Source of the DNA: RUG11894 sp964344335
GTDB taxonomy: Bacteria; Bacillota; Clostridia; Peptostreptococcales; Anaerovoracaceae
Reading direction: 5' to 3'
Length of the DNA stretch: 35,133 bases
Assembly: GCA_964344335.1 (NCBI GenBank)
Contig: CAYFMW010000018.1
Location: 1 to 35,133, forward strand
The notes below the pieces were generated by a model. The model did no database searches. It was not told where the DNA came from and saw only the letters and a program-made list of their open reading frames with translations. A program made the position numbers and the translations under genes. Shown one piece after another: positions 25,071 through 34,125 of this stretch (its first letter is position 1; every line of letters begins with the position of its first letter).

Positions 25071-25142
25071 TAACTAAATATTCAATATCGCTCTAATACT
25101 ATGAGCGATAAGCCCTTTGTTTAACATCAATTAGCTATTAAA

Positions 25143-25181
25143 GGAGCTGAATGCGGGAATTCCCCTTCAGCTTCTTTTTTT
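25143..25181 (+). terminator. Intrinsic terminator after the symporter remnant
   Basis: GGAGCTGAA pairs with TTCAGCTTC, with an inner GGGAATTCCC palindrome, followed by a run of seven T. Confidence 0.85.
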
Positions 25182-25255
25182 AACAAAAATCTCAACATCG
25201 TTTATTTTCTTGGTTTTTATACCCTTTACCGTCTTTGTGAGTCCTGTCCGCGGCG

Positions 25256-25284
25256 TTGAACAGTAAATTTCAATATGATATAAT
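25256..25284 (+). promoter_or_regulatory. Promoter of the prfA-tyrS unit
   Basis: TTGAAC (25256-25261) and TATAAT (25279-25284) with a 17-nt spacer, about 35 nt before the prfA start. Near-consensus for the housekeeping sigma factor. Confidence 0.75.
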
Positions 25285-25321
25285 TCATCGGATGTAGATT
25301 TATCAGTAATAAGGAAGATAT

Positions 25322-26407
25322 ATGCTCGAAAAATTAGACTTTATACAAAAGAAATACGAAGAACTTGCGATGACGGTATCCGACCCCGAGGTGATCGCAA
25401 ATCAGACTCATTGGCAGGCCTGCATGAAAGAGATGAGCGAGATTGAACCCGTGGTTAGCGTATACAAGGAATATAAAAAGGTGCTCGAGGAGATCGAGAG
25501 CACCGCGCAGCTGTTCGAAGAAGACGGCATGGACGAGGAGATGGAGGCCATGGCCAAGGAGGAGCTCGCGAGTCTCGAGGAGCGCGAAGAGGAGCTCGAG
25601 GAGGAGCTTAAGGTCGCACTCCTGCCCAAGGACCCCAACGACGAGAAAAATGTCATCCTGGAAGTTCGCGCGGGTACGGGAGGCGAGGAAGCGGGCCTCT
25701 TCGGTGCCGATCTTCTGCGGATGTACACCCGCTATGCCGAGCGCTGCGGCTGGAAGACGGAGATATTGGACCTCAGCGACACCGGAATCGGCGGAGTAAA
25801 GGAAGCCGTCGTTTTAATCAAAGGCAGGGGAGCTTATTCGAGGCTCAAGTACGAGTCCGGAGTTCACCGCGTGCAGCGGGTTCCCGAGACAGAGAGTTCC
25901 GGGAGGATTCATACCAGCGCGGCGACGGTGGCGATAATGCCCGAGGTCGACGATGTCGAGGTGGAGATAGACCCCAACGATGTGCGCGTCGATGTGTACC
26001 GCGCCAGCGGCCACGGCGGCCAGTGTGTAAATACCACCGATTCTGCGGTGAGGCTCACCCATATACCGACGGGTCTTGTGGTAACCTGCCAGGACGAAAA
26101 GTCTCAGATGAAGAATAAGGACAAGGCCTTCGGCGTGCTGCGCGCGAGGCTCTACGCGATGATGCTGGAAGAGCAGGAGAGGGAGCAGTCCGAGGCTCGC
26201 AGAATTCAGGTGGGCAGCGGCGATCGCTCCGAGCGCATCCGCACCTATAATTTTCCGCAGGGCCGCGTTACAGACCACCGCATAGGGCTTACGCTCTATA
26301 AGCTCGACAGCTTTCTCGACGGCGATATCGACGAGATCGTCGACTCGCTTACGATGAGCGATCAGGCAGAAAAGATGAAGAGCTTCGACGCCTCCGGGGC
26401 GAATTAA
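25322..26407 (+). CDS. prfA: Peptide chain release factor 1
   Basis: Recognises UAA and UAG stop codons and triggers release of the finished protein. The GGQ motif (residues 232-234, in SGHGGQCVN) contacts the peptidyl-transferase centre. The stop-codon motif is PxT type (PET at 188-190 in RVPETESSGRIH), which marks RF1 rather than RF2 (SPF). At 361 residues it is standard length. The ribosome site AAGGA lies before ATG. prmC, often next in line, is absent here, and the next gene is sua5 after 19 nt. Confidence 0.97.
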   Translation: MLEKLDFIQKKYEELAMTVSDPEVIANQTHWQACMKEMSEIEPVVSVYKEYKKVLEEIESTAQLFEEDGMDEEMEAMAKEELASLEEREEELEEELKVALLPKDPNDEKNVILEVRAGTGGEEAGLFGADLLRMYTRYAERCGWKTEILDLSDTGIGGVKEAVVLIKGRGAYSRLKYESGVHRVQRVPETESSGRIHTSAATVAIMPEVDDVEVEIDPNDVRVDVYRASGHGGQCVNTTDSAVRLTHIPTGLVVTCQDEKSQMKNKDKAFGVLRARLYAMMLEEQEREQSEARRIQVGSGDRSERIRTYNFPQGRVTDHRIGLTLYKLDSFLDGDIDEIVDSLTMSDQAEKMKSFDASGAN

Positions 26408-26426
26408 GAGGAAACGAAATCGCGCG

Positions 26427-27425
26427 ATGCGAACGGATACGAAATACCTGACAACAGAAGATGCGGATCTGCGCAAGGCCGCGGATATAATCAGGGCCGG
26501 GGGGCTGGTAGCCTTTCCGACCGAGACGGTCTACGGCCTCGGCGGCGATGCAATGAGCGCGCAGTCTTCCGTCAAAATATACAAGGCCAAGGGCAGGCCG
26601 AGCGACAATCCGCTGATTGTGCACATCGCAAAGCCGGAAGATGTCCTGAAGGTGGCCGAGAGTTTTCCCGAGAATGCCAGGAAACTTGCGGAGGCGATAT
26701 GGCCCGGCCCCATGACCATGGTCCTTCCCAAGAGGCCGGAGGTGCCGGACGAGACGACGGGAGGATTGGATACGGTCGCGCTGCGCTGTCCTGCAAACGA
26801 TGTCGCAAGGCGGCTCATCGAGTATGCGGGTACGCCGCTTGCGGCGCCTTCCGCGAATATTTCCGGACGCCCAAGCCCCACGCGCTGGGAGCATGTGCGA
26901 AGCGATCTGGACGCCAAGATAGATGCGATAATAATGGGCGAGCCCTGCATGGGGGGTATAGAGTCGACGGTAATAGATATGACCCTCCCGGAAAGCCCGC
27001 AAATACTTCGCCCGGGTCTGATTACGCCTGCCCGCATAAGCGAGGTGCTGGGCATTGCCTGCGGCTACGACCCTGCGCTTGCGGAAGAGGCGGATGCGCA
27101 GACGGCGCCGAAGTCTCCGGGCACGAAATACAGACATTATACTCCGCGCGCGGAGATGACGCTCTACAGAGGAGACCCGTCGAAAGTTCGCGAGGCTATG
27201 CTCGAGGATGCAAGGGCTTTGGAGGCGCAAGGAAAGCGCGTCGGCACTATAATATATGAAGACGGCCGCGAGGCTGCGCAGAATCTCTTTAAGGATTTGC
27301 GGCAGATGGACGAGGATGGAGTGGATGTTATACTCGCTTCCGCTCTGGACGATTCGGAGGAGATAAATTATTCGGTCATGAACCGCATGCTCAAGGCTGC
27401 GGGCTACGCTGTAAAGGAGGCTTGA
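26427..27425 (+). CDS. tsaC: L-threonylcarbamoyladenylate synthase (Sua5 type)
   Basis: Makes threonylcarbamoyl-AMP from threonine, bicarbonate and ATP for the t6A37 modification of ANN-decoding tRNAs. The YrdC domain shows GGLVAFPTETVYGLGGDA, KGRPSDNPLIVHI, WPGPMTMVL and PLAAPSANISGRPSPT. The extra C-terminal Sua5 domain follows after the linker PGTKYRHYTPR. At 332 residues it is the long Sua5 form rather than the short TsaC form. It ends 1 nt before rpiB, so the two are translationally close. Confidence 0.95.
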   Translation: MRTDTKYLTTEDADLRKAADIIRAGGLVAFPTETVYGLGGDAMSAQSSVKIYKAKGRPSDNPLIVHIAKPEDVLKVAESFPENARKLAEAIWPGPMTMVLPKRPEVPDETTGGLDTVALRCPANDVARRLIEYAGTPLAAPSANISGRPSPTRWEHVRSDLDAKIDAIIMGEPCMGGIESTVIDMTLPESPQILRPGLITPARISEVLGIACGYDPALAEEADAQTAPKSPGTKYRHYTPRAEMTLYRGDPSKVREAMLEDARALEAQGKRVGTIIYEDGREAAQNLFKDLRQMDEDGVDVILASALDDSEEINYSVMNRMLKAAGYAVKEA

Positions 27426-27426
27426 T

Positions 27427-27855
27427 ATGAAGATAGCGTTTGGATGCGATCACGGAGGATACGAGCTTAAGCTCGCCCTCATCGAACACTTGAAGGCCCA
27501 AGGCATAGACTGTATAGACCTGGGCTGTAACGGAGAGAGGGTCGATTACCCCATATACGGCAGAGCCGTCGGCCACGCCGTAACCGAAGGCATAGCAGAC
27601 CTCGGCATCGCATGCTGCGGAACCGGAATTGGCATCGGAATAGCCGCAAACAAGGTAAAGGGCGTGCGCTGTGCGACGCCGACGACTTCCTATATGGCCG
27701 AGATGGCTAAGAAGCATAACAACGCGAATGTGCTCGCGCTGGGAGGCAGGGTGCTTTCCGCCGAGCAAGCTATAGAGTATGTAGATATCTGGCTTAATAG
27801 CGATTTTTTAGGCGATTATCATGCCGACAGGGTCGCCATGCTGGATGGAATGTAA
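27427..27855 (+). CDS. rpiB: Ribose-5-phosphate isomerase B
   Basis: Interconverts ribose 5-phosphate and ribulose 5-phosphate. RpiB/LacAB family blocks are IAFGCDHGGYELK at the start, CCGTGIGIGIAANK with the active-site Cys, and NVLALGGRVL. At 142 residues it matches the family. Its place between sua5 and upp links ribose phosphate supply with the PRPP-using uracil salvage gene, an arrangement common in Firmicutes. Confidence 0.95.
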   Translation: MKIAFGCDHGGYELKLALIEHLKAQGIDCIDLGCNGERVDYPIYGRAVGHAVTEGIADLGIACCGTGIGIGIAANKVKGVRCATPTTSYMAEMAKKHNNANVLALGGRVLSAEQAIEYVDIWLNSDFLGDYHADRVAMLDGM

Positions 27856-27885
27856 ACTTATTTCTGAGTAGCTCGGGAGGGAAAA

Positions 27886-28515
27886 ATGGGCAAGATACAT
27901 GTATTCGAACATCCGCTTATTCAACACAAGGTTTCCATGATGCGTATGAAGCAGACATCCACAAAGGATTTCAGAGACCTCGCAAGAGAAGTAATTACGC
28001 TGATGACCTTCGAGGCCACCAGAGATCTGCCGCTAAAGGATGTGGAGATAGAGACTCCCATAACCAAGTGCGCCGCTAAGATGCTCGAAGGAGAGGATAT
28101 CGCCATTGTTCCGATACTGCGCGCAGGCCTCGGCTTCGTCGACGGAATGCTGAGCCTCATACCGAACGCCAAGGTGGGTCATATAGGCTTGTATAGAGAC
28201 CCCGATACCCACGAACCCGTGGAATACTACTGCAAGCTGCCCGCGGACATCGACAAGAGGGAAGTGTTTATAGTGGATCCGATGCTCGCGACAGGAGGAT
28301 CTGCGGTGGCGGCGGTCAACTTCATCAAGGCAAGAGGCGGACAGAACATCAATTTCCTCTGCCTGATAGCGGCGCCGGAAGGCATCGAGGTTTTGCAAGA
28401 CGCCCACCCCGATGTAAATATTTATATCGCGGCCAAGGATTGGAATCTCAACGAGGATGCCTATATAGTCCCGGGTCTGGGCGATGCGGGCGACAGATTG
28501 TACGGAACAAAATAG
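27886..28515 (+). CDS. upp: Uracil phosphoribosyltransferase
   Basis: Makes UMP from uracil and PRPP. The N-terminal HPLIQHKVSMMR, TPITKCAAKMLEGEDIAIVP and ILRAGLGFVDGML, and the PRPP-binding loop VFIVDPMLATGGSAVAAV are characteristic. The C-terminal GLGDAGDRLYGTK end is typical of Upp. At 209 residues it is normal. GGGAGG lies 8 nt before ATG. Confidence 0.97.
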   Translation: MGKIHVFEHPLIQHKVSMMRMKQTSTKDFRDLAREVITLMTFEATRDLPLKDVEIETPITKCAAKMLEGEDIAIVPILRAGLGFVDGMLSLIPNAKVGHIGLYRDPDTHEPVEYYCKLPADIDKREVFIVDPMLATGGSAVAAVNFIKARGGQNINFLCLIAAPEGIEVLQDAHPDVNIYIAAKDWNLNEDAYIVPGLGDAGDRLYGTK

Positions 28516-28548
28516 AAAATCAAGCGTCATATATAACAGGAGAAGGAA

Positions 28549-29874
28549 ATGTTTCAAATTCCGGATAATGTGAGCGAGCATAAAAATGTCTTCGATGTGC
28601 TCTCGGAGCGCGGTTTTATCGAACAGACCACGGACGACGAGGGCATAAGGGAGCTGCTCGGAAAAGAAAAGGTAAAGTTCTACATAGGCTTCGACCCCAC
28701 GGCGGATTGTCTTCATGTGGGGCATTTTATGCAGGTCATCATAATGATGTACATGCAGAAATACGGCCACACTCCGATAGTTCTGATCGGCGGCGGCACC
28801 ACCATGATCGGTGACCCCTCCGGACGCTCCGACGCGCGCGCGATGATGAGCGCGGAGGAGATAGACGAAAACGGCCGCAAGTTTAAGAAGCTCTTCGACC
28901 GCTTTCTGGACTTCGACGAAGAGTGGAAGCATATTCCTTCGGAAGGCGTGCTGGAAAAGGGCGGACAGAACAAAGAGCCCTTGCCCGGCAAGGCGATAAG
29001 CGTAAACAACGCGGACTGGCTGCGCGATGTAAACTATATGGAATTCATGAGGGACATCGGAAAGCATTTCTCCGTAAACGAGATGCTGCGGGCCGAGTGC
29101 TTTAAGCAGAGATTAGAGAAGGGTCTATCCTTCCTCGAATTTAACTACATGCTGCTTCAGGCCTACGATTTCTATTGCCTCGCAAGAGACATAGATTGCA
29201 AGATTCAGTTCGGCGGTAACGATCAGTGGTCGAACATCCTCGCGGGAAGAGATCTTGCAAGGAGAGTTCTGGGAAGGGATAACTATTACGGCATGACCTT
29301 CGCTCTGCTCACCAAGTCGGACGGGACCAAGATGGGCAAGAGTCAGCAGGGCGCGCTCTGGCTGGATGCAAACAAGACCAGCCCCTACGATTTCTACCAG
29401 TATTGGAGAAATGTGGACGACGCCGATGTCGAGAATTGCCTTAAGATGCTCACCTTCCTGCCGCTGGCCGAGATTGCGCGCCTATCGGCGCTCGAGGGCT
29501 CGGATATAAACGAGGCGAAGGAGATTCTCGCCTACGAGGTTACGAAGTTGGTTCATGGGGAGGCCGAGGCCGAGCAGGCTCAGCAGGCCGCGAGGGCCGT
29601 ATTCGGAGAAGGCGGCGAGGGCATGTCCAATGTTCCGGAGGCTGTTCTGGATGCATCGTCAATAGGCGATGGGCTCGGAATTGTGGCCCTCATTAAAGAG
29701 GCCGGCCTGGTGCCTTCGAACAGCGAGGGCTTTAGGACCATAGAACAGGGCGGCTTGCTGATGGACGGAGAGAAGGTTAGGGATCCCAAGCAGCTTATAA
29801 CAAAGGAGATGCTCGAAGGGGAGGGCATACTCTTTAAGAGGGGTAAAAAAACATTCTTAAGAGTGCGGATTTAA
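28549..29874 (+). CDS. tyrS: Tyrosyl-tRNA synthetase
   Basis: Class I synthetase that charges tRNA-Tyr. The HIGH motif appears as HVGH (56-59) in GFDPTADCLHVGH, the KMSKS loop as KMGKS (261-265), and the tyrosine pocket as QAYDFYCL with FGGNDQWSNI. A C-terminal S4 RNA-binding domain is present (GGLLMDGEKVRDPKQLI). At 441 residues it is longer than the Bacillus enzyme because of an insertion in the catalytic domain (about 125-150). No T-box is seen upstream and it is cotranscribed with upp. No clear terminator follows. Confidence 0.95.
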   Translation: MFQIPDNVSEHKNVFDVLSERGFIEQTTDDEGIRELLGKEKVKFYIGFDPTADCLHVGHFMQVIIMMYMQKYGHTPIVLIGGGTTMIGDPSGRSDARAMMSAEEIDENGRKFKKLFDRFLDFDEEWKHIPSEGVLEKGGQNKEPLPGKAISVNNADWLRDVNYMEFMRDIGKHFSVNEMLRAECFKQRLEKGLSFLEFNYMLLQAYDFYCLARDIDCKIQFGGNDQWSNILAGRDLARRVLGRDNYYGMTFALLTKSDGTKMGKSQQGALWLDANKTSPYDFYQYWRNVDDADVENCLKMLTFLPLAEIARLSALEGSDINEAKEILAYEVTKLVHGEAEAEQAQQAARAVFGEGGEGMSNVPEAVLDASSIGDGLGIVALIKEAGLVPSNSEGFRTIEQGGLLMDGEKVRDPKQLITKEMLEGEGILFKRGKKTFLRVRI

Positions 29875-29912
29875 AAGAGATATCAAGGGACAAAAAATTA
29901 AAAAAGTACTCG

Positions 29913-29939
29913 AAGTGTACTATTACTTATAGTACACTT
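29913..29939. promoter_or_regulatory. Operator-like perfect inverted repeat before the ABC genes
   Basis: Two 11-nt arms, AAGTGTACTAT and ATAGTACACTT, separated by TACTT, are exactly complementary. The core fits AGTGTA-N13-TACACT, the form I recall for YtrA-type GntR repressors that control ABC transporters in Bacillus. A TATAGT box overlaps the right arm, so binding could block transcription of the three genes that follow. No T run follows, so it is not a terminator. Confidence 0.65.
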
Positions 29940-29970
29940 CTTGTGTTAATAGATAAAAGGGGGATTCTAA

Positions 29971-30684
29971 ATGAGTGAATCAGCGCTTATCCGGGTGAAA
30001 AACCTTAGAAAGGTTTATCGCATGGGTGAGGAAAGAGTCGTGGCTTTGGACAATGTAAGCCTCGACATACAGAAGGGGGAATTCGTAGCATTTCTCGGAA
30101 CTTCCGGTTCGGGTAAATCGACATTTCTCAACATGGTCGCTGGTCTTGAAAAGCCCACAAAGGGGGAAATCTGGATCGGTAAGATTCCCGTTCACAAACT
30201 GAACGAAGCCCAGGTTACATTGTTCAGACAGAAGAACATCGGCTTTATATTTCAGGCCTATCATCTTATTCCAAGCATGACCGCTCTGGAAAATGTCGCC
30301 ATGCCCCTGGCGCTTCGCGGTATCGAAAAGGATAAAAGAAACAAGAAGGCCAATAAAGCCCTGGAGGGAGTCGGCCTAAAGGGCTACGATGCGAGAAGGC
30401 CCAGCCAGATGTCGGGAGGCCAGCAGCAGAGGGTCGGCATAGCAAGGGCGATAGTCGGCAATCCCAAGATACTTTTCGCCGATGAGCCCACCGGCAACCT
30501 CGACTCGCGCACCAGCAGGGAAGTTATGGACCTCATAAGCGAGCAGGTTCGCGCCAACGGACAGACCATGATTTTGGTAACGCACGACAGAAATATCGCG
30601 AACTATGCCGACAGGATAGTCACTATAAAAGATGGAAATATAGAAAGTATAGAAGTAAACAAAAAGGAGCAAAAAGAGGATTAA
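29971..30684 (+). CDS. ABC transporter ATP-binding protein (MacB/LolD type)
   Basis: ATPase of an ABC system of the MacB/LolD/FtsE class, which usually power extrusion or membrane-mechanical work rather than nutrient uptake. Walker A GTSGSGKST (43-51), Q-loop FIFQAYHLIPSMTALENVA, signature MSGGQQQRVGIARAI, Walker B ILFADEPTGNLDS and the H-loop ILVTHD are all intact. At 237 residues it is full length. AAGGGGG precedes ATG. It is followed 3 nt later by an exported protein and then the matching FtsX-type permease. Confidence 0.95.
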   Translation: MSESALIRVKNLRKVYRMGEERVVALDNVSLDIQKGEFVAFLGTSGSGKSTFLNMVAGLEKPTKGEIWIGKIPVHKLNEAQVTLFRQKNIGFIFQAYHLIPSMTALENVAMPLALRGIEKDKRNKKANKALEGVGLKGYDARRPSQMSGGQQQRVGIARAIVGNPKILFADEPTGNLDSRTSREVMDLISEQVRANGQTMILVTHDRNIANYADRIVTIKDGNIESIEVNKKEQKED

Positions 30685-30687
30685 GAG

Positions 30688-32703
30688 ATGAAAGCGTTAA
30701 AGAAAACAATTACGATTCTGGCACTCGCGGCAGTCCTTGTCGGGATTTTACCCGAAGGAGTCTTCGCGGCGGATAAAGTAAGCCTCACTGTTACGAATAA
30801 TCTGTATGTGGTTCAGGGGGCTTCATCCTATGTGGATATAGAGGCGGCTGCGCCGGACGATGTCAGTTACAAGCTCGTGCTTACTGCGCCCGAAGGAAGC
30901 GAAATAAGGATTACCAACGGCAGTTCCGGGGTGCTCAAGGGCAATGCGAAGGCAACTTTGCAGTACTCGGTTGCGAGCAATGCGGACAGCGGCTACAGGA
31001 CCCTCACCCTCAGGGCGGTCAACCCGAATGACGAGAGCGATGTCTACGCCAAGTACAATGTCTATGTGAATGTGGTTCGAAATATCGACGGCTTCAGCTC
31101 GCTCAGCAAAATCGTCTTCGATGCAAACTATTCCGTAACCGGAAGCGACAGCCTTCTCGGCGGCCAGATAAACAATCTTAAGCTCTCCATATTCAACAGG
31201 GCTACTGTAAGAATAAGTAACGCCAGGGTCAAAATAGACCTGCCGAGCGGGCTTTCCATTCAGACAGGTTCGGATGTCAGAAATCTCGGAAGCTTCAATT
31301 ACGGCGAGACCTATATCGTCGATTATCCCATAACCCTTTCCGAAAACATCGAAAGCGGCAGCTATCCGATAAGTGTTACGGTTTCCGGAACGACCGTGGA
31401 GAATAATACCGCGATAGAACTTACTTCTACCGAGACGGTGTATATACCCGTAAGCGGAAAGGGGGCAGCGCCCGCGGGCGACAGCTCCGTGCCGCTGCTT
31501 ATAGTCGACAGCTTCAAGGCCGCGGAGATTAAAGCCGGCGAGGAATTTACGCTGGATCTGGGGCTTAAGAATGTCGGAACCAAGGAAATTAAAGGCGTAA
31601 AGATTAGCATCTCCGACCCGAGCGGAAAGCTCTATCCGGCCAAGACTAATAACATCTACATTTCCTCCGTTGCGGCAGGCGAGCTTTCCAAGCAGAGCAT
31701 CGCTATGAAGGCCGGCAAGGATGCGGCGGGAGCCAATGTCTCTCTGAATGTGTATATGAACTACAGAGACGCTAGCGGAAATGTGCTCGAAAACAGCGAT
31801 GCGATAACCATATCCGTACCCGGCGGCGCGCAAGTGGTCGACGGCAGCGTGGTCAATCCTATACTGATGGTAACGGACTACAATTACGGCGGCGAAAATG
31901 TGCTGGTGGGCAGCGATTTCCAGCTGGCGATTACCGTCACCAATACCAGCGGCAAGCCTCTTCGCAATATCAAGCTCACCGTTGCGGACGGAAGCGGGAC
32001 GGTCATACCTGAAAAAGGCAGCAGCAGTGCCTTCATAAGCAGCATAGGAGCCGGCGGAAGCGCAACGAAGACCTTCTATATGACGGTCGCCAACAGTGCG
32101 ATGGCGGGCATAAACAATATGAGCGTGAGCATGACATACGAGGACAACGACGGCGGAAGCTTCTCCGCCAGCGACAGCATATCCGTGCCCATAGCGCAAA
32201 AGGACAGGCTGGTTGTGGACGATATCCTCGATCCCGGTTATCTTTCGGTAGGCATGGAGGGCTATATAAATGTAAACTACTACAATATGGGCCAGACCGT
32301 GCTGCACAATCTCCGCATCTCGGTCGAGGGCGAGAATTTTACGATGCAGGATAACTCATCCACATATGTCGGAAATATGGCGAGCGGAAGAAGCGATTAC
32401 TATAACTTTGTAATCTACCCGGGCGAAGAGGGCACGAGCTCCGGAACGGTTACTTTCAGCTACGAGGACGAAGCCGGAAACGAGCAGAGCGTAGTTAAGG
32501 AATTCAGCTTTAATATAGGGCCTTCGTACTTTCCGGAGGAGCCCTGGGATGATGTGCCTGTCGAGCCTCAGCCCGCGGGCGGACTTCCCTCATGGTGGAA
32601 GTGGGTCGCCATCGGAGCCGGGGTTGTGGTAATAATAGTCGCCTACAAGGTGGTGAAAAAGCGCAAGAAGGCGAAGGCGGATGCGCTCGATCTCGATGAA
32701 TAA
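30688..32703 (+). CDS. Exported membrane-anchored protein with repeated CARDB-like domains
   Basis: A 671-residue surface protein. Residues 1-27 are a signal peptide ending GVFA. The bulk is made of repeated beta-sandwich modules with the pattern of CARDB/COG1361 S-layer-like domains: V-DSFK-GEEFTLDLGLKN-GT-E-KGVKISI, then later GSDFQLAITVTNTSGKPLRN and GMEGYINVNYYNMGQTVLHN. A linker rich in Pro and Glu leads to one membrane helix (WKWVAIGAGVVVIIVAYKVV) and a basic cytoplasmic tail. It lies between the ATPase and permease genes, so it probably serves as the extracellular partner of that ABC system, in the place of a MacA-like adaptor. The specific function is unknown. Confidence 0.8.
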   Translation: MKALKKTITILALAAVLVGILPEGVFAADKVSLTVTNNLYVVQGASSYVDIEAAAPDDVSYKLVLTAPEGSEIRITNGSSGVLKGNAKATLQYSVASNADSGYRTLTLRAVNPNDESDVYAKYNVYVNVVRNIDGFSSLSKIVFDANYSVTGSDSLLGGQINNLKLSIFNRATVRISNARVKIDLPSGLSIQTGSDVRNLGSFNYGETYIVDYPITLSENIESGSYPISVTVSGTTVENNTAIELTSTETVYIPVSGKGAAPAGDSSVPLLIVDSFKAAEIKAGEEFTLDLGLKNVGTKEIKGVKISISDPSGKLYPAKTNNIYISSVAAGELSKQSIAMKAGKDAAGANVSLNVYMNYRDASGNVLENSDAITISVPGGAQVVDGSVVNPILMVTDYNYGGENVLVGSDFQLAITVTNTSGKPLRNIKLTVADGSGTVIPEKGSSSAFISSIGAGGSATKTFYMTVANSAMAGINNMSVSMTYEDNDGGSFSASDSISVPIAQKDRLVVDDILDPGYLSVGMEGYINVNYYNMGQTVLHNLRISVEGENFTMQDNSSTYVGNMASGRSDYYNFVIYPGEEGTSSGTVTFSYEDEAGNEQSVVKEFSFNIGPSYFPEEPWDDVPVEPQPAGGLPSWWKWVAIGAGVVVIIVAYKVVKKRKKAKADALDLDE

Positions 32704-34003
32704 CCGCGATATTTTAGAACTTTGCTTCGGAAATCTCCGTCGCCGCAAGACCAGGACGATACTCTCCATAATCGGAGTGGTAATCGGAACCGCTGCGATC
32801 GTGGTTATGCTTTCTCTGGGCATAGGCCTCTCCGAGAGTTTCCAGCAGCAGATAGAATCCTACGGGAATCTGCATCTGATAAATGTCTACAACTGGGGAG
32901 GAGGGGGCAGCTCTTCCGCCTCCAAGCTGGACGACAAAACTCTCGCAGAGATAGAGAAATTGGACGGCGCAACTTGCGTCTCGCCTCAGGAGAGCGTCTA
33001 TGTAACCATGGGCAGCGGCCATATGGTCGCAAGCACCCAGATTATGGGTATGAAGACGGAGATGTACGAGCTTTTGGGCCTTGAAATAGAACAGGGCAGG
33101 ATGGTAAACGCCGCAGATAAGGACGGCATCGTATTCGGAAAGGGCGTCGCAGCGCAGTTTTACGACCCCAAAAAGCAGATGAATCCAAATTGGGGTAGTC
33201 TGGAGCCGGCAGTGGATCCTCTCGGTAAGTTTATAATAACCAACGACTACAACTACGGCACCAATGACGAAGGCCAGCACATGGGGGATGTGAAGATCGT
33301 TACCATAGAAGCGCGGGGTCTGGGCCTGCTCGCCAATGAATACGACGAGTATTGCTATAATACATATACGAGCATAGAATTCGCCAGGGAGATAAAGACA
33401 CAATTCGCCCGAGCGAACGGAGAGAGCGTCACCAGTCCCGGACAGAAGGTCTACGATCAGGTATTGATATACGCCGAAGACATATCCAAAATAACGGGAA
33501 TATGCGATGCCCTGCGCGAAAACTATGGGTTTTCGACTCATTCTCTTAACGATATGCTCGAGCAGATGAAGAAGACTGCGGCGACTATACAGGCCGTGCT
33601 CGGAGGCATAGGCGCGATATCGCTGCTTGTAGCCGCCATCGGCATAGCCAACACGATGATAATGTCCGTATATGAGCGCACCGGCGAGATTTCAGTTATG
33701 AAGGTTATAGGCGCAAGCCTTACCGATATAAGAAAGATTTTCCTTATCGAGGCCGGAATGATAGGCTTCTTCGGCGGAATCGCAGGAGTCGGACTCAGTT
33801 TGGCTATATCCAAGCTGATGAATACCGTCCTCGTCGGGGTGATGTCTCAGTTTATGGGCGGCGGCGACACCGTCTCGGTTATTCCGGTGTGGCTCTGCGT
33901 TGCGGCGGTCGCATTCGCGGGTCTGATCGGTATAATATCCGGCTACTCGCCTGCCAACAGGGCAATGAACATGTCCGTGCTCGAGGGACTGAAGAACGAA
34001 TAG
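32681..34003 (+). CDS. ABC transporter permease (MacB/FtsX type)
   Basis: Four-helix permease of the MacB/FtsX class. TM1 (RTILSIIGVVIGTAAIVVML) is followed by a large extracellular MacB_PCD domain (about 45-300), then three C-terminal helices including GGIGAISLLVAAIGIANTMI, SVYERTGEISVMKVIGA (the coupling helix) and IPVWLCVAAVAFAGLIGII. At 440 residues it is normal. The start overlaps the upstream gene. ATG at 32681 has GAAGGCGG next to it, and ATG at 32696 gives a more typical N-terminus, so the exact start is open. Confidence 0.92.
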   Translation: MRSISMNNRDILELCFGNLRRRKTRTILSIIGVVIGTAAIVVMLSLGIGLSESFQQQIESYGNLHLINVYNWGGGGSSSASKLDDKTLAEIEKLDGATCVSPQESVYVTMGSGHMVASTQIMGMKTEMYELLGLEIEQGRMVNAADKDGIVFGKGVAAQFYDPKKQMNPNWGSLEPAVDPLGKFIITNDYNYGTNDEGQHMGDVKIVTIEARGLGLLANEYDEYCYNTYTSIEFAREIKTQFARANGESVTSPGQKVYDQVLIYAEDISKITGICDALRENYGFSTHSLNDMLEQMKKTAATIQAVLGGIGAISLLVAAIGIANTMIMSVYERTGEISVMKVIGASLTDIRKIFLIEAGMIGFFGGIAGVGLSLAISKLMNTVLVGVMSQFMGGGDTVSVIPVWLCVAAVAFAGLIGIISGYSPANRAMNMSVLEGLKNE

Positions 34004-34040
34004 AAACAGATTTTGATCCTCGGAATATAAAAGATTAATG

Positions 34041-34077
34041 GCGCCTGCGAAGAACTCGCGGGCGTCGCTAAGTTTTA
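34041..34077 (+). terminator. Possible terminator after the ABC operon
   Basis: A 10-bp stem with two G-T pairs (GCGCCTGCGA / TCGCGGGCGT), 5-nt loop, then CGCTAAGTTTT. The T tail is short and late, so strength is doubtful. Confidence 0.45.
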
Positions 34078-34089
34078 TGCCTTCTTTCC

Positions 34090-34119
34090 TTGACATTCGT
34101 CGCCTCTACACCTTATAAT
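34090..34119 (+). promoter_or_regulatory. Near-consensus promoter of the RNA/tRNA-Thr unit
   Basis: TTGACA (34090-34095) and TATAAT (34114-34119) with an 18-nt spacer, both hexamers perfect. It is among the strongest promoters in the window and drives no protein gene. Confidence 0.8.
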
Positions 34120-34125
34120 GGTCAA

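Noticed and set aside
30823..32307. 494-codon open frame antisense to the CARDB-repeat protein
   Set aside because: Low-complexity His/Tyr/Ile-rich translation typical of a mirror frame. The plus strand has a signal peptide, domains and a membrane anchor.
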